A stretch of DNA of 49,814 bases from Nonomuraea cypriaca. Lineage in GTDB: Bacteria; Actinomycetota; Actinomycetes; Streptosporangiales; Streptosporangiaceae. The position numbers and the translations under genes are program-made. Of this stretch, positions 16,493 through 25,347 are shown in pieces. The notes beneath the pieces were generated by a model that did no database searches, was not told the DNA's origin, and saw only the letters and a list, made by a program, of their open reading frames with translations. Within the stretch, counting starts at the first letter, position 1. Every line of letters starts with the position of its first letter. Location: contig NZ_JADOGI010000059.1 of the NCBI RefSeq assembly GCF_015645445.1, positions 1-49,814 on the forward strand, written 5' to 3'.

Positions 16493-17794
16493 TCAGCCCG
16501 TCAGCGTCAGGGGGTTGACCAGGTCGGCGTAGACCAGCAGGCCCGCCATGATCATCATGACGAACGCGATCGCGTACGTCAGCGGCAGCACCTTGGCGAT
16601 GTCCACGTAACCCGGCTCAGGCCGCCGCGTGATCCTGGCGAAGGCCCGCTTGATGCCCTCCCACAGGCCGCCCGCGACGTGGCCGCCGTCGAGCGGCAGC
16701 AGCGGGATGAGGTTGAACAGGCCGATCGCCAGGTTGAACCCGGCCAGCAGGTTGACGAAGAACCAGATCTTCTTCACCTCGGACAGGTCGGAGGCGAGGA
16801 TCTCGCCGCCCATGCGGCCCGCGCCGACCACGCCGACCGGGCCCTCGGGGTCGCGTTCCTCACCGGAGAAGGCGGCGTGCCAGATGCCGACCATCTTCTC
16901 CGGCAGGTTGACCAGCGAGCCCGCCACCCGGGCGGTCAGCTCGCCCATGTAGCCGACGACCTGGCCCATGCTCTGCTGCTCCATGACCTCGGTGGGCAGG
17001 ACGCCGAGGAAGCCGACGTTCTTGTCGATCTTCGTCGGGTCGTCGAGGTTGGGGCGGTCCTGCGGGATGAGCGTGACGTCGAGCGTCATCGGCTTGTCGT
17101 CGCGGACGATGCCGAGCTTCACCGGGCCCGGGCCGTGGGAGCGGATCATCTCGGTGGCGTCGTCCCAGGTGGCGACCTTGCGACCGTCGAAGGTGACGAT
17201 GTGGTCACCGGGCCGCACGTCCGCCTTGGCCGCCGGGGTGCGCTCGTCGGTGGCCTTGCACGTCTCGCGCTGCTCGGCCGCCGGGATCACGCACTCGTTG
17301 GTCTGCGACACGATCGGGGCCCAGGTGGGCAGTCCGATGCCGACCAGCAGGATGCTGAAGAAGACGAAGGCGAGCACGAAGTTCATCGCCGGGCCGCCGG
17401 ACATGATGATGACCTTCTGCCACCACTTCTTCCGGTAGAAGACCCGGTCGTCGTCGCCCGGCCGCACCTCTTCCTGGGCGGCGTCGCGGGCGGACTCGAT
17501 GAGGCCCTGGAACGGCCCTGTCGCGGTGCTGCGCATCTTCGTGGGGTCGTCACCCGGGCGCGGCGGCAGCATGCCGATCATGCGGATGTAGCCGCCGAAC
17601 GGGATCCACTTGATGCCGTATTCGGTCTCGCCCTTGCGCCGGGACCAGGCCGTCGAGCCGAAACCGACCATGTACTGCGTGACCCTGACGCCGAAGATCT
17701 TGGCCGGCACGAGGTGCCCGAGCTCGTGCAGTGCGATGGAGAACATCAATCCAACCAGGAAGATGATGATCCCCACGAGGTAGAGCCAGTTCAT
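16493..17794 (-). CDS. Site-2 intramembrane zinc protease with PDZ domain (Rip1/RseP type, M50)
   Basis: Cuts membrane-bound substrates such as anti-sigma factors inside the bilayer. 433 residues. The first membrane segment carries HELGH (23-27), the zinc site; the PDZ domain lies around 185-270; the late segment NLIPLLPLDGGH supplies the third ligand. The PDZ region has a longer than usual loop with two cysteines (ECVIPAAEQRETC). In mycobacteria the homologue sits between dxr and ispG; here neither neighbour is present, so the order is different or this is a paralogue. AGGAG precedes the ATG. Divergent from the LuxR-like gene and co-directional with the YjbR gene. Confidence 0.93.
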   Translation of the reverse strand: MNWLYLVGIIIFLVGLMFSIALHELGHLVPAKIFGVRVTQYMVGFGSTAWSRRKGETEYGIKWIPFGGYIRMIGMLPPRPGDDPTKMRSTATGPFQGLIESARDAAQEEVRPGDDDRVFYRKKWWQKVIIMSGGPAMNFVLAFVFFSILLVGIGLPTWAPIVSQTNECVIPAAEQRETCKATDERTPAAKADVRPGDHIVTFDGRKVATWDDATEMIRSHGPGPVKLGIVRDDKPMTLDVTLIPQDRPNLDDPTKIDKNVGFLGVLPTEVMEQQSMGQVVGYMGELTARVAGSLVNLPEKMVGIWHAAFSGEERDPEGPVGVVGAGRMGGEILASDLSEVKKIWFFVNLLAGFNLAIGLFNLIPLLPLDGGHVAGGLWEGIKRAFARITRRPEPGYVDIAKVLPLTYAIAFVMMIMAGLLVYADLVNPLTLTG

Positions 17795-17939
17795 CTAGGC
17801 GCGCTCCTGGGCAAGGGAAAGGTCCCGACCACCCCAGGGTAGTCGAACTCACCGCCGCTCAAGGGCTTGCGCACACTTCGGCAGGCATTGACAGTCAGCA
17901 AGCAAACGATCACGCTGAGAGACGACGGAGGGGGACGTC

Positions 17940-18536
17940 TTGATCGAAATCCTGATTGCCGAACACCTGCACTTGGTCCGCGGCGGGCTGCTCGCCGTCC
18001 TCGGCGCCGAGCCGGGCTTCCGGGTGATCGGCGAGGCCGGGTGCGCCGACCAGGCGGTCCGGGCGGCGGCGGCCGGCCGGCCCGACGTGGCGATCGTGAA
18101 CATCGACCTGCCGGGACAACACGTCCTCGCCCGGCTCACCGAACAGGTGCCCGAGTGCGGGCTGCTGGTCCTCTCCGCGGGTCCCAGTCCCGCGCAGGTG
18201 CGCAAGACACTGGCCGGGCCGGCGCTCGGGTTCATGAGCCTGTGCGTGGAGCCGGAGCGGCTGGTCGAGGGCGTGCGCCAGGTCGCCGCCGGATGCCGGG
18301 CCATCGAGCCGGAGCTCGCCATCTCCGCGCTGCACTGCGGGACGAGCCCGCTGACGCGGCGGGAGCTCGACGTGCTGAGGATCGCGGCGGGCGGGGCGCG
18401 TTCGACGGAGATCGCCGACGAGTTGTTCCTGTCGGTGGGCACGGTACGCAACCATCTGTCGCGGATCATGTGTAAGACCGGTGCCCGCAACCGGCTCGAC
18501 GCCGTACGGATCGCCAGCGACTGCGGGTGGTTGTGA
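17940..18536 (+). CDS. NarL/FixJ-type regulator with degenerate receiver domain
   Basis: 198 residues: a receiver-like domain (1-120) and a LuxR-type helix-turn-helix (about 135-198, SPLTRRELDVLRIAAGG ... STEIADELFLSVGTVRNHL). The receiver lacks key residues. The phosphorylated Asp is Asn54 (VNIDLP instead of VDIDLP or similar), the acidic pair is E8-H9, and the conserved Lys after beta-5 is absent (GFMSLCVEPE). It therefore probably works without phosphorylation. TTG start with GGAGGGGG upstream. No histidine kinase is adjacent. It is divergent from the site-2 protease, raising the possibility of a shared envelope-stress role, which is inference. Confidence 0.88.
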   Translation: MIEILIAEHLHLVRGGLLAVLGAEPGFRVIGEAGCADQAVRAAAAGRPDVAIVNIDLPGQHVLARLTEQVPECGLLVLSAGPSPAQVRKTLAGPALGFMSLCVEPERLVEGVRQVAAGCRAIEPELAISALHCGTSPLTRRELDVLRIAAGGARSTEIADELFLSVGTVRNHLSRIMCKTGARNRLDAVRIASDCGWL

Positions 18537-18679
18537 GAGCCGGCGCGGACGAGGCCCCGGTGGAGCCGCGCCGCCCCGCCGGAGCCCCGGACCACTAGAT
18601 GATCTCAGCCACGCCGAGCCCCTGCCAGTGACCGTCCTCACAACCTGACCCGTGTGAAACGTCACGCTGGCGACCGCTG

Positions 18680-19795
18680 TTACGGCCGCCAGATGAGCAC
18701 CAGCGCGCAGTCGTCGTTGTGTCCCGAGGCCATGGCGTTGACCAGCGCCCTGGCGCCGTCGCGGAACCCGGAGGGCAGCAGCCGCTCCGCCTCGCCGAGC
18801 AGCCGGTCGAGCCCGGCGTCGATGTCGCGACCCGGCTGCTCGATCAGCCCGTCGGTGTAGAGCAGCAGCGCGTCCCCCTTGCGCAGGGTGCCGCTGTCGG
18901 GCTCGCAGTGCAGGTCGGGCACCACGCCGAGGACGACGCCCTTGGCCGAGGCGACCTGCCAGTTGCCCGTGCCCGCGTCGAACTTCACCACCGGCGGATG
19001 CCCGGCCGAGGTGATGGTGTAGTCGCCCGTCGCCAGGTCGAGGCGCAGGTGCACCGCGGTCACGAACCCCTCGTCGCCCCGCTGCCTGTGCAGGTAGGCG
19101 TTGCAGGCGGGCAGGAAGTCGCCGACCGAGCCGAGCAGCCCGCCGAACGTGCCGGACAGCAGCAACGCCCGCGTGCCCGCGTCGACGCCCTTGCCGGACA
19201 CATCGACCAGCGCGACCTCGACGGAGTCCCCGTCCCGCATGGAGACCAGGAAGTCGCCGCCGAAGGAGGATCCGCCGGCCTGCTTGAGCACCACCTTGGC
19301 GCCCCAGTCCTTGGGCAGCGGAGGCAGCTCGCCCTGGCTCTTGAGCCGGTCGCGCAGCTCCAGCAGCATGGCGTCGCCGCGCAGCCCCTGCACCCCCAGC
19401 TTGCCCCTGGTACGGGCCATGAGCACGGCCAGCACCGTGGTGAACGCGATGGTCACCGTGAGTCCCAGCCCGATCCGGCCGACGCCGAGCGTGATGGCGA
19501 TGTAGCCGAGCGCGGCGCCCACCGCCACGAGCAGCTTGACCAGGCTGCGCAGCCGCAGCTGGAGCCCGCCGATCAGGGTGACCAGGATGAGCAGCGACGG
19601 CGAGAACCACTCGGTGGAGACCTTCGCGGCGAGAGCCCCGATGACGAGCGCGAGCACCGACAGGGTGATGAGCAGGTTGCGGTCGCGAGCGAGCGGGCCC
19701 CTGCGGACGAAGCGGACGATGGACACGAGAAACGGCACCCGCACCAGGATCGCGCGGACCCGTGGCGGGATCAGCGGCGCCGGACGGGAACTCAT
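18680..19795 (-). CDS. Membrane-anchored PP2C/SpoIIE-type serine phosphatase (RsbU-like)
   Basis: About 371 residues. The N-terminal third has several hydrophobic segments (LLITLSVLALVIGALAA, LLILVTLIGGL, LLVAVGAALGYIAI, LTVTIAFTTVLAVLMA); the rest is a PP2C-type catalytic domain with SFGGDF, ALVDVSGKG, SAGHPPVV, LLLYTDGL and GHNDDCALVLI, where the acidic residues bind two metal ions. Such enzymes remove phosphate from STAS-domain antagonists in partner-switch sigma control. Its partners are not adjacent; the ATPase at 8965 is a distant candidate. Start set at ATG 19795 (MSSRPAPL); the frame continues upstream to 19867 without good support. Confidence 0.9.
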   Translation of the reverse strand: MSSRPAPLIPPRVRAILVRVPFLVSIVRFVRRGPLARDRNLLITLSVLALVIGALAAKVSTEWFSPSLLILVTLIGGLQLRLRSLVKLLVAVGAALGYIAITLGVGRIGLGLTVTIAFTTVLAVLMARTRGKLGVQGLRGDAMLLELRDRLKSQGELPPLPKDWGAKVVLKQAGGSSFGGDFLVSMRDGDSVEVALVDVSGKGVDAGTRALLLSGTFGGLLGSVGDFLPACNAYLHRQRGDEGFVTAVHLRLDLATGDYTITSAGHPPVVKFDAGTGNWQVASAKGVVLGVVPDLHCEPDSGTLRKGDALLLYTDGLIEQPGRDIDAGLDRLLGEAERLLPSGFRDGARALVNAMASGHNDDCALVLIWRP

Positions 19796-19913
19796 GATGC
19801 GCCTGACTGTATCGGTCTGACCCGTGTTTGGGCAGCCCACTTGACCAAGGCCTTGATCATTAAGCACGCATATTGGGTGGCCCTCCCCCTTTGCCCGCTC
19901 TTACCGTGGACGC

Positions 19914-21143
19914 ATGACGTATCCGATCCGTCCCATTGACGAGTCCGAGTGGCCGGCGTTCGGCAAGGTCCTCGAGGAGGCGTTCGGCATGCAGCCGCAC
20001 CCTGCGCAGGACGAGCGCTACAGGGCCGAGACGGAGTTCGACCGCACGCTCGCCGCCTTCGACGGGGACCGCATCGCGGGTGTCACCTCCATACTCAGTC
20101 TCTCGATGACCGTGCCAGGCGGGCAGCTGCCCGTGGCCGGGGTCACCGCCGTCAGTGTGCTGCCCTCGCACCGCCGCCGCGGCGTCCTGTCCTCGATCAT
20201 GCGCAGACAGCTGTCCGACATCCGCGAGCGCGGCGAGTGCGTCGCCGCCCTGTACGCCTCCGAGGCGTTGATCTACGGCAGGTTCGGGTACGGCAGGGCG
20301 GCCGGCGAGCTGTCGTTCCACATCCAGAAGCACGGCTCGGCGTTCGTCGGGAACGCCCCTTCTGACCCGTCGCTCAGGCTCAGGGTCGCCACGCCCGCCG
20401 AGGTCCGCCCCGACCTCGAGAGGCTGTTCGCCTCCGTCGTGACGCGGCGTCCCGGCCGCTACGAGCGCACGCCCCAGAGCTGGAACGCCGTGCTCGCCGA
20501 CGAGGAGGCCGACCGGCGCGGGTCCGGGCCGCTGCGCTCGGTGCTCGCGGAGGACGACCACGGCGTACGCGGTTACACGCTGTTCCGCGTCAAGTCGTCC
20601 TGGGACGCCGACGGCGTGCCCGACGGAGAGCTGAAGCTGTACGAGCTGGAGGCGGCCGATCCGGCGGCCTACGCCCTGCTCTGGCGCAGCGTCCTGGACC
20701 GCGACCTGGTCTCCAGGCTCGACGCGGGCACCAGGCCGGTGGACGACCCGCTGATCGCGCTGATCGCCGACCAGCGCCAGCTACGCGCGAGGTGGTCGGA
20801 CGAGCTGTGGGTACGCCTGGTCGAGGTGGACCGGGCGCTGGCCGCGCGGGCGTATTCGGCGCCCGTGGACGTGGTGATCGAGGTCGAGGACGACGTGTGC
20901 CCGTGGAACGCCGGACGCTGGCGGCTCACCGCCGACCCGACGGGCGCGGAGTGCAAGCCCGTCGAGGACGAGCCGGACATGACGCTGCCGGTGTCCGCGC
21001 TCGGCTCGGCGTACCTGGGTGACGGGCTGCTCGTGGAGTCGCTGGGGGCGGGTCTGCTGCGCGAGCACTCGGACGGGGCGGTGCGCTCGCTGGCCACCGC
21101 CATGTCGTGGAGCCCGAAACCGTGGGCGGGGCTGACGTTCTGA
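19914..21143 (+). CDS. Eis-type GNAT N-acetyltransferase
   Basis: 409 residues with the three-part Eis build: an N-terminal GNAT domain with the acetyl-CoA loop VSVLPSHRRRGVLSSIM (about 82-98), a second GNAT-like domain, and a C-terminal SCP2-like domain ending in Phe, whose terminal carboxylate is used in catalysis in this family. Mycobacterial Eis acetylates aminoglycosides and lysines at several positions; the substrate here is unknown. YGRFGYGRA is another family signature. No neighbour suggests a drug cluster. The ATG at 19914 lies close to the divergent PP2C gene. Confidence 0.9.
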   Translation: MTYPIRPIDESEWPAFGKVLEEAFGMQPHPAQDERYRAETEFDRTLAAFDGDRIAGVTSILSLSMTVPGGQLPVAGVTAVSVLPSHRRRGVLSSIMRRQLSDIRERGECVAALYASEALIYGRFGYGRAAGELSFHIQKHGSAFVGNAPSDPSLRLRVATPAEVRPDLERLFASVVTRRPGRYERTPQSWNAVLADEEADRRGSGPLRSVLAEDDHGVRGYTLFRVKSSWDADGVPDGELKLYELEAADPAAYALLWRSVLDRDLVSRLDAGTRPVDDPLIALIADQRQLRARWSDELWVRLVEVDRALAARAYSAPVDVVIEVEDDVCPWNAGRWRLTADPTGAECKPVEDEPDMTLPVSALGSAYLGDGLLVESLGAGLLREHSDGAVRSLATAMSWSPKPWAGLTF

Positions 21144-21158
21144 CGTAGGCTCGCGGGC

Positions 21159-21301
21159 ATGGCGCTGCAAAGCCTCCAGATCACCCCGACCGTCGCCATG
21201 CGTGCCCGCGACGTGTCGAAGCCGTCGAAGGAGCAGCAGGAGGCCGCCGAGCGGCGGCCCCTGCGTGACGAGATGCCCAGACGCGACGCCAAGCGCAAGG
21301 G

Positions 21302-21305
<4 letters not shown>
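21159..21305 (+). CDS. Small basic protein of unknown function (48 residues)
   Basis: Reads MALQSLQITPTVAMRARDV, then a polar stretch rich in Lys, Glu and Arg ending RRDAKRKG. The third codon position is strongly G/C-rich, as in true genes here, and the polar, charged composition is protein-like. It starts 15 bases after the eis stop and its tail overlaps the end of rpiB on the other strand by four bases. No ribosome-binding site is obvious, so translation may be coupled to eis. No function assigned. Confidence 0.5.
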
Positions 21306-21769
<464 letters not shown>

Positions 21770-21830
21770 CCGACCAGTCTTCCACAGCCCGGGCGATCGG
21801 GCTCGCCGACTAGAGTAAGGAGCCCTACCG

Positions 21831-22346
21831 TTGTCCACTCCTTACGAAAGCAGACCGTCCATGCGTGAGATCCGCTTCGTCGGCGATCCGGTTCTGCGCA
21901 CGCCCGCGGATCCGGTGACGGACTTCGACCGCGAGCTGCGCCACCTCATCGAGGAGATGTTCCAGGCCATGTACGCCGTCAACGGCGTGGGCCTGGCCGC
22001 CCCGCAGATCGGCGTTTCGCGGCGGCTGTTCGTCTACGACATCAGCGGGCGCAGGGGCCACGTGGTCAATCCTGCGCTGACCGTCGACGATCCCGAGGAG
22101 GTGCTCGACGAGGAGGGCTGCCTGTCGGTGCCCGACCGGCGGACGGGGCTGCCCGTCTACGCCCCGGTCGCGCGCGCCTCGGGGGTCACCGTGGAGGGGT
22201 TCGACCGGCTGGAGCGGCCCGTACGCGTCAGGGCGCGCGGCTCGCTGGCCCGCTGTCTCCAGCACGAGACCGAGCACCTCGACGGCCGCCTCTATGTCGA
22301 CCGCCTGCCGAAGGACGAAGCACGCAAGATCATGCTCAGAGCGTAG
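21831..22346 (+). CDS. def: Peptide deformylase
   Basis: Iron/zinc enzyme removing the formyl group from nascent N-terminal methionine. 171 residues. Motif 1 GVGLAAPQIG (52-61), motif 2 EEGCLSVP with metal ligand C97, and motif 3 QHETEHLDG with H145, E146 and H149. The usual D in HEXDH is E here, a mild change. The TTG at 21831 is supported by AAGGAG eight bases upstream; an ATG at 21861 (MREIRFVG) is the alternative and lacks a ribosome-binding site. The SDR gene begins ten bases after its stop, so the two are probably one operon. Confidence 0.95.
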   Translation: MSTPYESRPSMREIRFVGDPVLRTPADPVTDFDRELRHLIEEMFQAMYAVNGVGLAAPQIGVSRRLFVYDISGRRGHVVNPALTVDDPEEVLDEEGCLSVPDRRTGLPVYAPVARASGVTVEGFDRLERPVRVRARGSLARCLQHETEHLDGRLYVDRLPKDEARKIMLRA

Positions 22347-22356
22347 GTTTGGGGCC

Positions 22357-23088
22357 ATGAGCGTACTTTCTGGAAAGGGCGCATTGGTCACCGGAGGGTC
22401 CAGGGGCATCGGCAGGGCCATCGTGGAGCGGCTGACGGGTGACGGGGCCGAGGTCGTCTTCTGCTACGAGCACTCCGCCGAGGCGGCCGAGCAGGTCGCC
22501 AAGGAGACGGGGGCGCACGCCGTACGAGCGGACCTCGGGAGCAGGGAGGATCTGGAGCGGCTGTTCGCCGAGGCGGAGGCGCGGCTGCCCGGAGTGGACA
22601 TCCTGGTCAACAACGCCGCCACCGCCGCGGCGCAGAAGCCCATCGCCGACATCACCGACGAGGACTACGAGCGGGTCTTCGCGGTCAACACCCGGGCGGT
22701 CTTCCTGGCCATCCAGTGGGCGGGCCGGATGATGCGCGACGGCGGGCGGATCATCAACATCTCCACGCTCAACACGCGGGTGCCAGCGCCGACGCTGGCG
22801 CTCTACTGCGGCAGCAAGGGCGCCATCGAGCAGTTCGCCAAGGTCGCCGCGCGGGAGCTGGGCGAGCGCGGGATCACCGTCAACGTCGTCTCCTCCGGCG
22901 CCACCGACACCGACATGCTCCGGGGCGCCAACCCGCCGGAGGCGCTGGAGCAGACGCCGATGTACACCGCGCTGCGGCGCCTCGGCAGGCCCGACGACAT
23001 CGCCGCCGTGGTCGCCTTCCTGGCGGGTCCTGACGGGCGCTGGGTGACCGGGCACAACGTCAACGCCACCGGCGGGCTGTTCGTCTGA
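22357..23088 (+). CDS. Short-chain dehydrogenase/reductase
   Basis: 243 residues, classical SDR. Cofactor loop TGGSRGIG (12-19), NNAA at 85-88, catalytic S136, Y150 and K154 (YCGSK). The C-terminal VTGHNVNATGGLFV matches FabG-like oxidoreductases. An acidic residue at the end of beta-2 is absent (CYEHS), so NADP(H) is more likely than NAD(H); substrate unknown. ATG at 22357 chosen because family proteins begin just before the GALVTGG strand. Probably co-transcribed with def; convergent with the aldehyde dehydrogenase. Confidence 0.9.
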   Translation: MSVLSGKGALVTGGSRGIGRAIVERLTGDGAEVVFCYEHSAEAAEQVAKETGAHAVRADLGSREDLERLFAEAEARLPGVDILVNNAATAAAQKPIADITDEDYERVFAVNTRAVFLAIQWAGRMMRDGGRIINISTLNTRVPAPTLALYCGSKGAIEQFAKVAARELGERGITVNVVSSGATDTDMLRGANPPEALEQTPMYTALRRLGRPDDIAAVVAFLAGPDGRWVTGHNVNATGGLFV

Positions 23089-23105
23089 CGGCGGGGGCCG
23101 CGGGG

Positions 23106-24509
23106 TTACAGCTGCAGCGCCTTGACCTCGAGGTACTCCTCGAGGCCGTGCTCGCCGAGCTCCCGGCCCACGCCGGACTGCTTGTAGCCGCCGAACGGCG
23201 CCAGCGGATTGAACTTCCCGCCGTTGACGGCCACCTGGCCCGTGCGCAGCCTGCGGGCGACCGCGACCGCGTGCTCCTCGGTGCCCGCCCAGACCGCGCC
23301 GGCCAGGCCGTATCTGGTGTCGTTGGCGATCTGTACGGCCATGTCCTCGCTCGTGTACGGGATCAGCGACAGGACCGGCCCGAAGATCTCCTCCTGCTCG
23401 ATCGTCATCCCCGGCTCCACGGCGGCGAACACCGTCGGCTCGACGTAGTAGCCCCGCTCGTGCGGCCGCTCGGTGCCTCCGGCGACCAGCCTGGCGCCCT
23501 CCTCCTGGCCCCGGTTGATGTAGTGGACCACGCGGTTGCGCTGGGCCTCGGACACCAGCGGCCCGATCCTGGTCGCCTCGTCGAACGGGTCGCCGACGGT
23601 GTACTTGCCCGCCGCCGCGACGGCCAGCCGGACGGCGTCGTCGTACTGGTCACGGTGGACGATCATGCGGGTCAACGCCGAGCAGGTCTGGCCGGCGTTG
23701 ACGAAGCAGTTGGCCACGCCCACCTTGACCGCCGTCTCCAGGTCGGCGTCGGGCAGGATGACGGTGGCGGACTTGCCGCCGAGCTCGAGCGCCACCCGCT
23801 TGACCGACTCGGCCGCCAGAGCGGCCACCCGGCGGCCGGCGGCGGTGGAGCCGGTGAAGGAGACCATGTCGACCTCGGGGTGGGCGGCCATGGCCTCGCC
23901 GACGACCGGGCCACGCCCGCTGACGAGGTTGAACACGCCAGGCGGCAGGCCGATCTCGTCGAAGATCTCCGCCAGCGCGTACGCCGCCAGCGGCGCCACC
24001 TCGCTCGGCTTGAGCACCACGGTGCAGCCGGCGGCCAGCGCGGGGGCGACCTTGCAGACGATCTGGTGCAGCGGGTAGTTCCACGGCGTGATCGCCGCGA
24101 CCACCCCGATGGGCTCCTTGACCACCAGCGAGTTGCCCACGCGCGACTCGCGCGGGTGGCTCTCGGCCAGCCCGGCGAAGGAGGACAGCACGGTGGCGGG
24201 CATCAGCGTCTGCACCTTGAGCGCGAAGCCCAGCGGCGATCCCATGTCGGTCGCGATGGTCTTGGCGATCTCGTCGGAGCGCTGTCTCAGCAGCTCGGCC
24301 GCGGCGGCGAGCAGCTTGCCGCGTTCGGCGGGGGCCGTGGCCGCCCACGCCGGGAACGCTTTTCGAGCGGCCCGCGCGGCCGCCTCCACATCGTCGGGAG
24401 AGCCCGCGGGCACGCGGTCGATGATCTCTTCCGTGGCCGGGTTCACTACCTCGATGGGCTCGCCCGACGCCGAAGCCGTCCAGGAGCCGCCGATATACAG
24501 CTGACGCAT
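23106..24509 (-). CDS. NAD(P)-dependent aldehyde dehydrogenase
   Basis: 467 residues, full-length ALDH superfamily. Catalytic Cys276 (NAGQTCSA), general-base Glu242 (LELGGKS), Asn144 (PWNYP), and the cofactor motif SFTGSTAAGRRV (217-228). The C-terminal PFGGYKQSGVGRELGEHGLEEYLEVK is typical. Sequence alone does not fix the aldehyde; the nearest style is broad betaine/aliphatic aldehyde dehydrogenases. Start at ATG 24509 (MRQLYIGGSW) is preferred to 24518, which would have no room for a ribosome-binding site. Confidence 0.94.
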   Translation of the reverse strand: MRQLYIGGSWTASASGEPIEVVNPATEEIIDRVPAGSPDDVEAAARAARKAFPAWAATAPAERGKLLAAAAELLRQRSDEIAKTIATDMGSPLGFALKVQTLMPATVLSSFAGLAESHPRESRVGNSLVVKEPIGVVAAITPWNYPLHQIVCKVAPALAAGCTVVLKPSEVAPLAAYALAEIFDEIGLPPGVFNLVSGRGPVVGEAMAAHPEVDMVSFTGSTAAGRRVAALAAESVKRVALELGGKSATVILPDADLETAVKVGVANCFVNAGQTCSALTRMIVHRDQYDDAVRLAVAAAGKYTVGDPFDEATRIGPLVSEAQRNRVVHYINRGQEEGARLVAGGTERPHERGYYVEPTVFAAVEPGMTIEQEEIFGPVLSLIPYTSEDMAVQIANDTRYGLAGAVWAGTEEHAVAVARRLRTGQVAVNGGKFNPLAPFGGYKQSGVGRELGEHGLEEYLEVKALQL

Positions 24510-24637
24510 GCCCACCATCCTGTCAGTGCTCGCGGAGGCGATGCGAGGGCGCGGCCGGAGTGAGGGGCAAGAGTTCTACCCCGCCACGGGACTTCTCATC
24601 CCAGCGTACGATGTCCGGCCGTGCCCTGAAAGGCCCG

Positions 24638-25258
24638 TCAGTCGAACTGCGGCCGCTTCGTACGCGTGCGCTTCAGCTCGAAGAAGTCCTCGGACGAGGT
24701 GACCATCAGCACGCCGTCCCAGAGCTTGCCGGCCTCCTCTCCCCTGGGGATCCGCGTGATCACGGGTCCGAAGAAGGCGTTGGCGCCGACGCGGATGATC
24801 GGCGTGCCGACCTCCTGGCCGACGAGGGTGATGCCCTCGGTGTGCGAGGCGCGGATGGTGTCGTCCCACTCCTCCGAGTGCATGGCGTCGGAGAGCGACC
24901 TGTCGAGTCCCACGGCTTCGAGCGAGCCCTCGACGACCTCGCGCAGCCGCTCGGGCTCCTTGCTCAGGCCCTGGTTGTGCAGGCGGGTGCCGAGTTCGGT
25001 GTAGAGGCGGCCGACGAACTCCTCGCCGTGCTTGGCCGCGGCCGCGGCCACCGTCCTGATGGACCCCATGCCCCTGGCGGCGCGCTCGAGGTAGTCATCC
25101 GGGACGTTCTTGTCCTCGTTGAGGAAATACAGGGACATGATGCGCCAGCGAGGCTCGATGGGGCGTACCTTCTCGACTTCGAGCAGCCATCGTGACGTCA
25201 CCCAGGCGAAGGGGCAGGCAGGATCGAACCACAGGTCCACGGGAATCTTTTCAGTCAC
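24638..25258 (-). CDS. DsbA-fold mycothiol-dependent nitroreductase-like protein (Rv2466c family)
   Basis: 206 residues of thioredoxin/DsbA fold. WFDPACPFAWVTSRWLLEVE near the N-terminus is the Rv2466c-type signature, but the second Cys of CPWC is Ala (C15-P-F-A18), giving a one-cysteine active site compatible with a mixed disulfide to mycothiol. GVGTPIIR-like VGTPIIRVG holds the cis-Pro. Family members protect against oxidative stress and activate nitro drugs. Starts at GTG 25258, ten bases downstream of a SigR/SigH-type -10, so the message is nearly leaderless. Divergent from pepN. Confidence 0.88.
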   Translation of the reverse strand: MTEKIPVDLWFDPACPFAWVTSRWLLEVEKVRPIEPRWRIMSLYFLNEDKNVPDDYLERAARGMGSIRTVAAAAAKHGEEFVGRLYTELGTRLHNQGLSKEPERLREVVEGSLEAVGLDRSLSDAMHSEEWDDTIRASHTEGITLVGQEVGTPIIRVGANAFFGPVITRIPRGEEAGKLWDGVLMVTSSEDFFELKRTRTKRPQFD

Positions 25259-25268
25259 GTGTGGCCAT

Positions 25269-25296
25269 AACCTGAGGTGGTTCGGGTCCTATTCCC
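25269..25296 (-). promoter_or_regulatory. SigR/SigH-like thiol-stress promoter of the nitroreductase gene
   Basis: Minus strand: GGGAAT (25291-25296), 19 bases, GTT (25269-25271). This resembles the GGAAT-N18/19-GTT promoters of SigR in Streptomyces and SigH in mycobacteria. The mycobacterial homologue Rv2466c is a known SigH target, so motif and gene agree. Confidence 0.6.
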
Positions 25297-25347
25297 GGCA
25301 TGACAGGATACCGACAAGCCCGACAAAGTGGTGAAAAGGAGCGCAAC

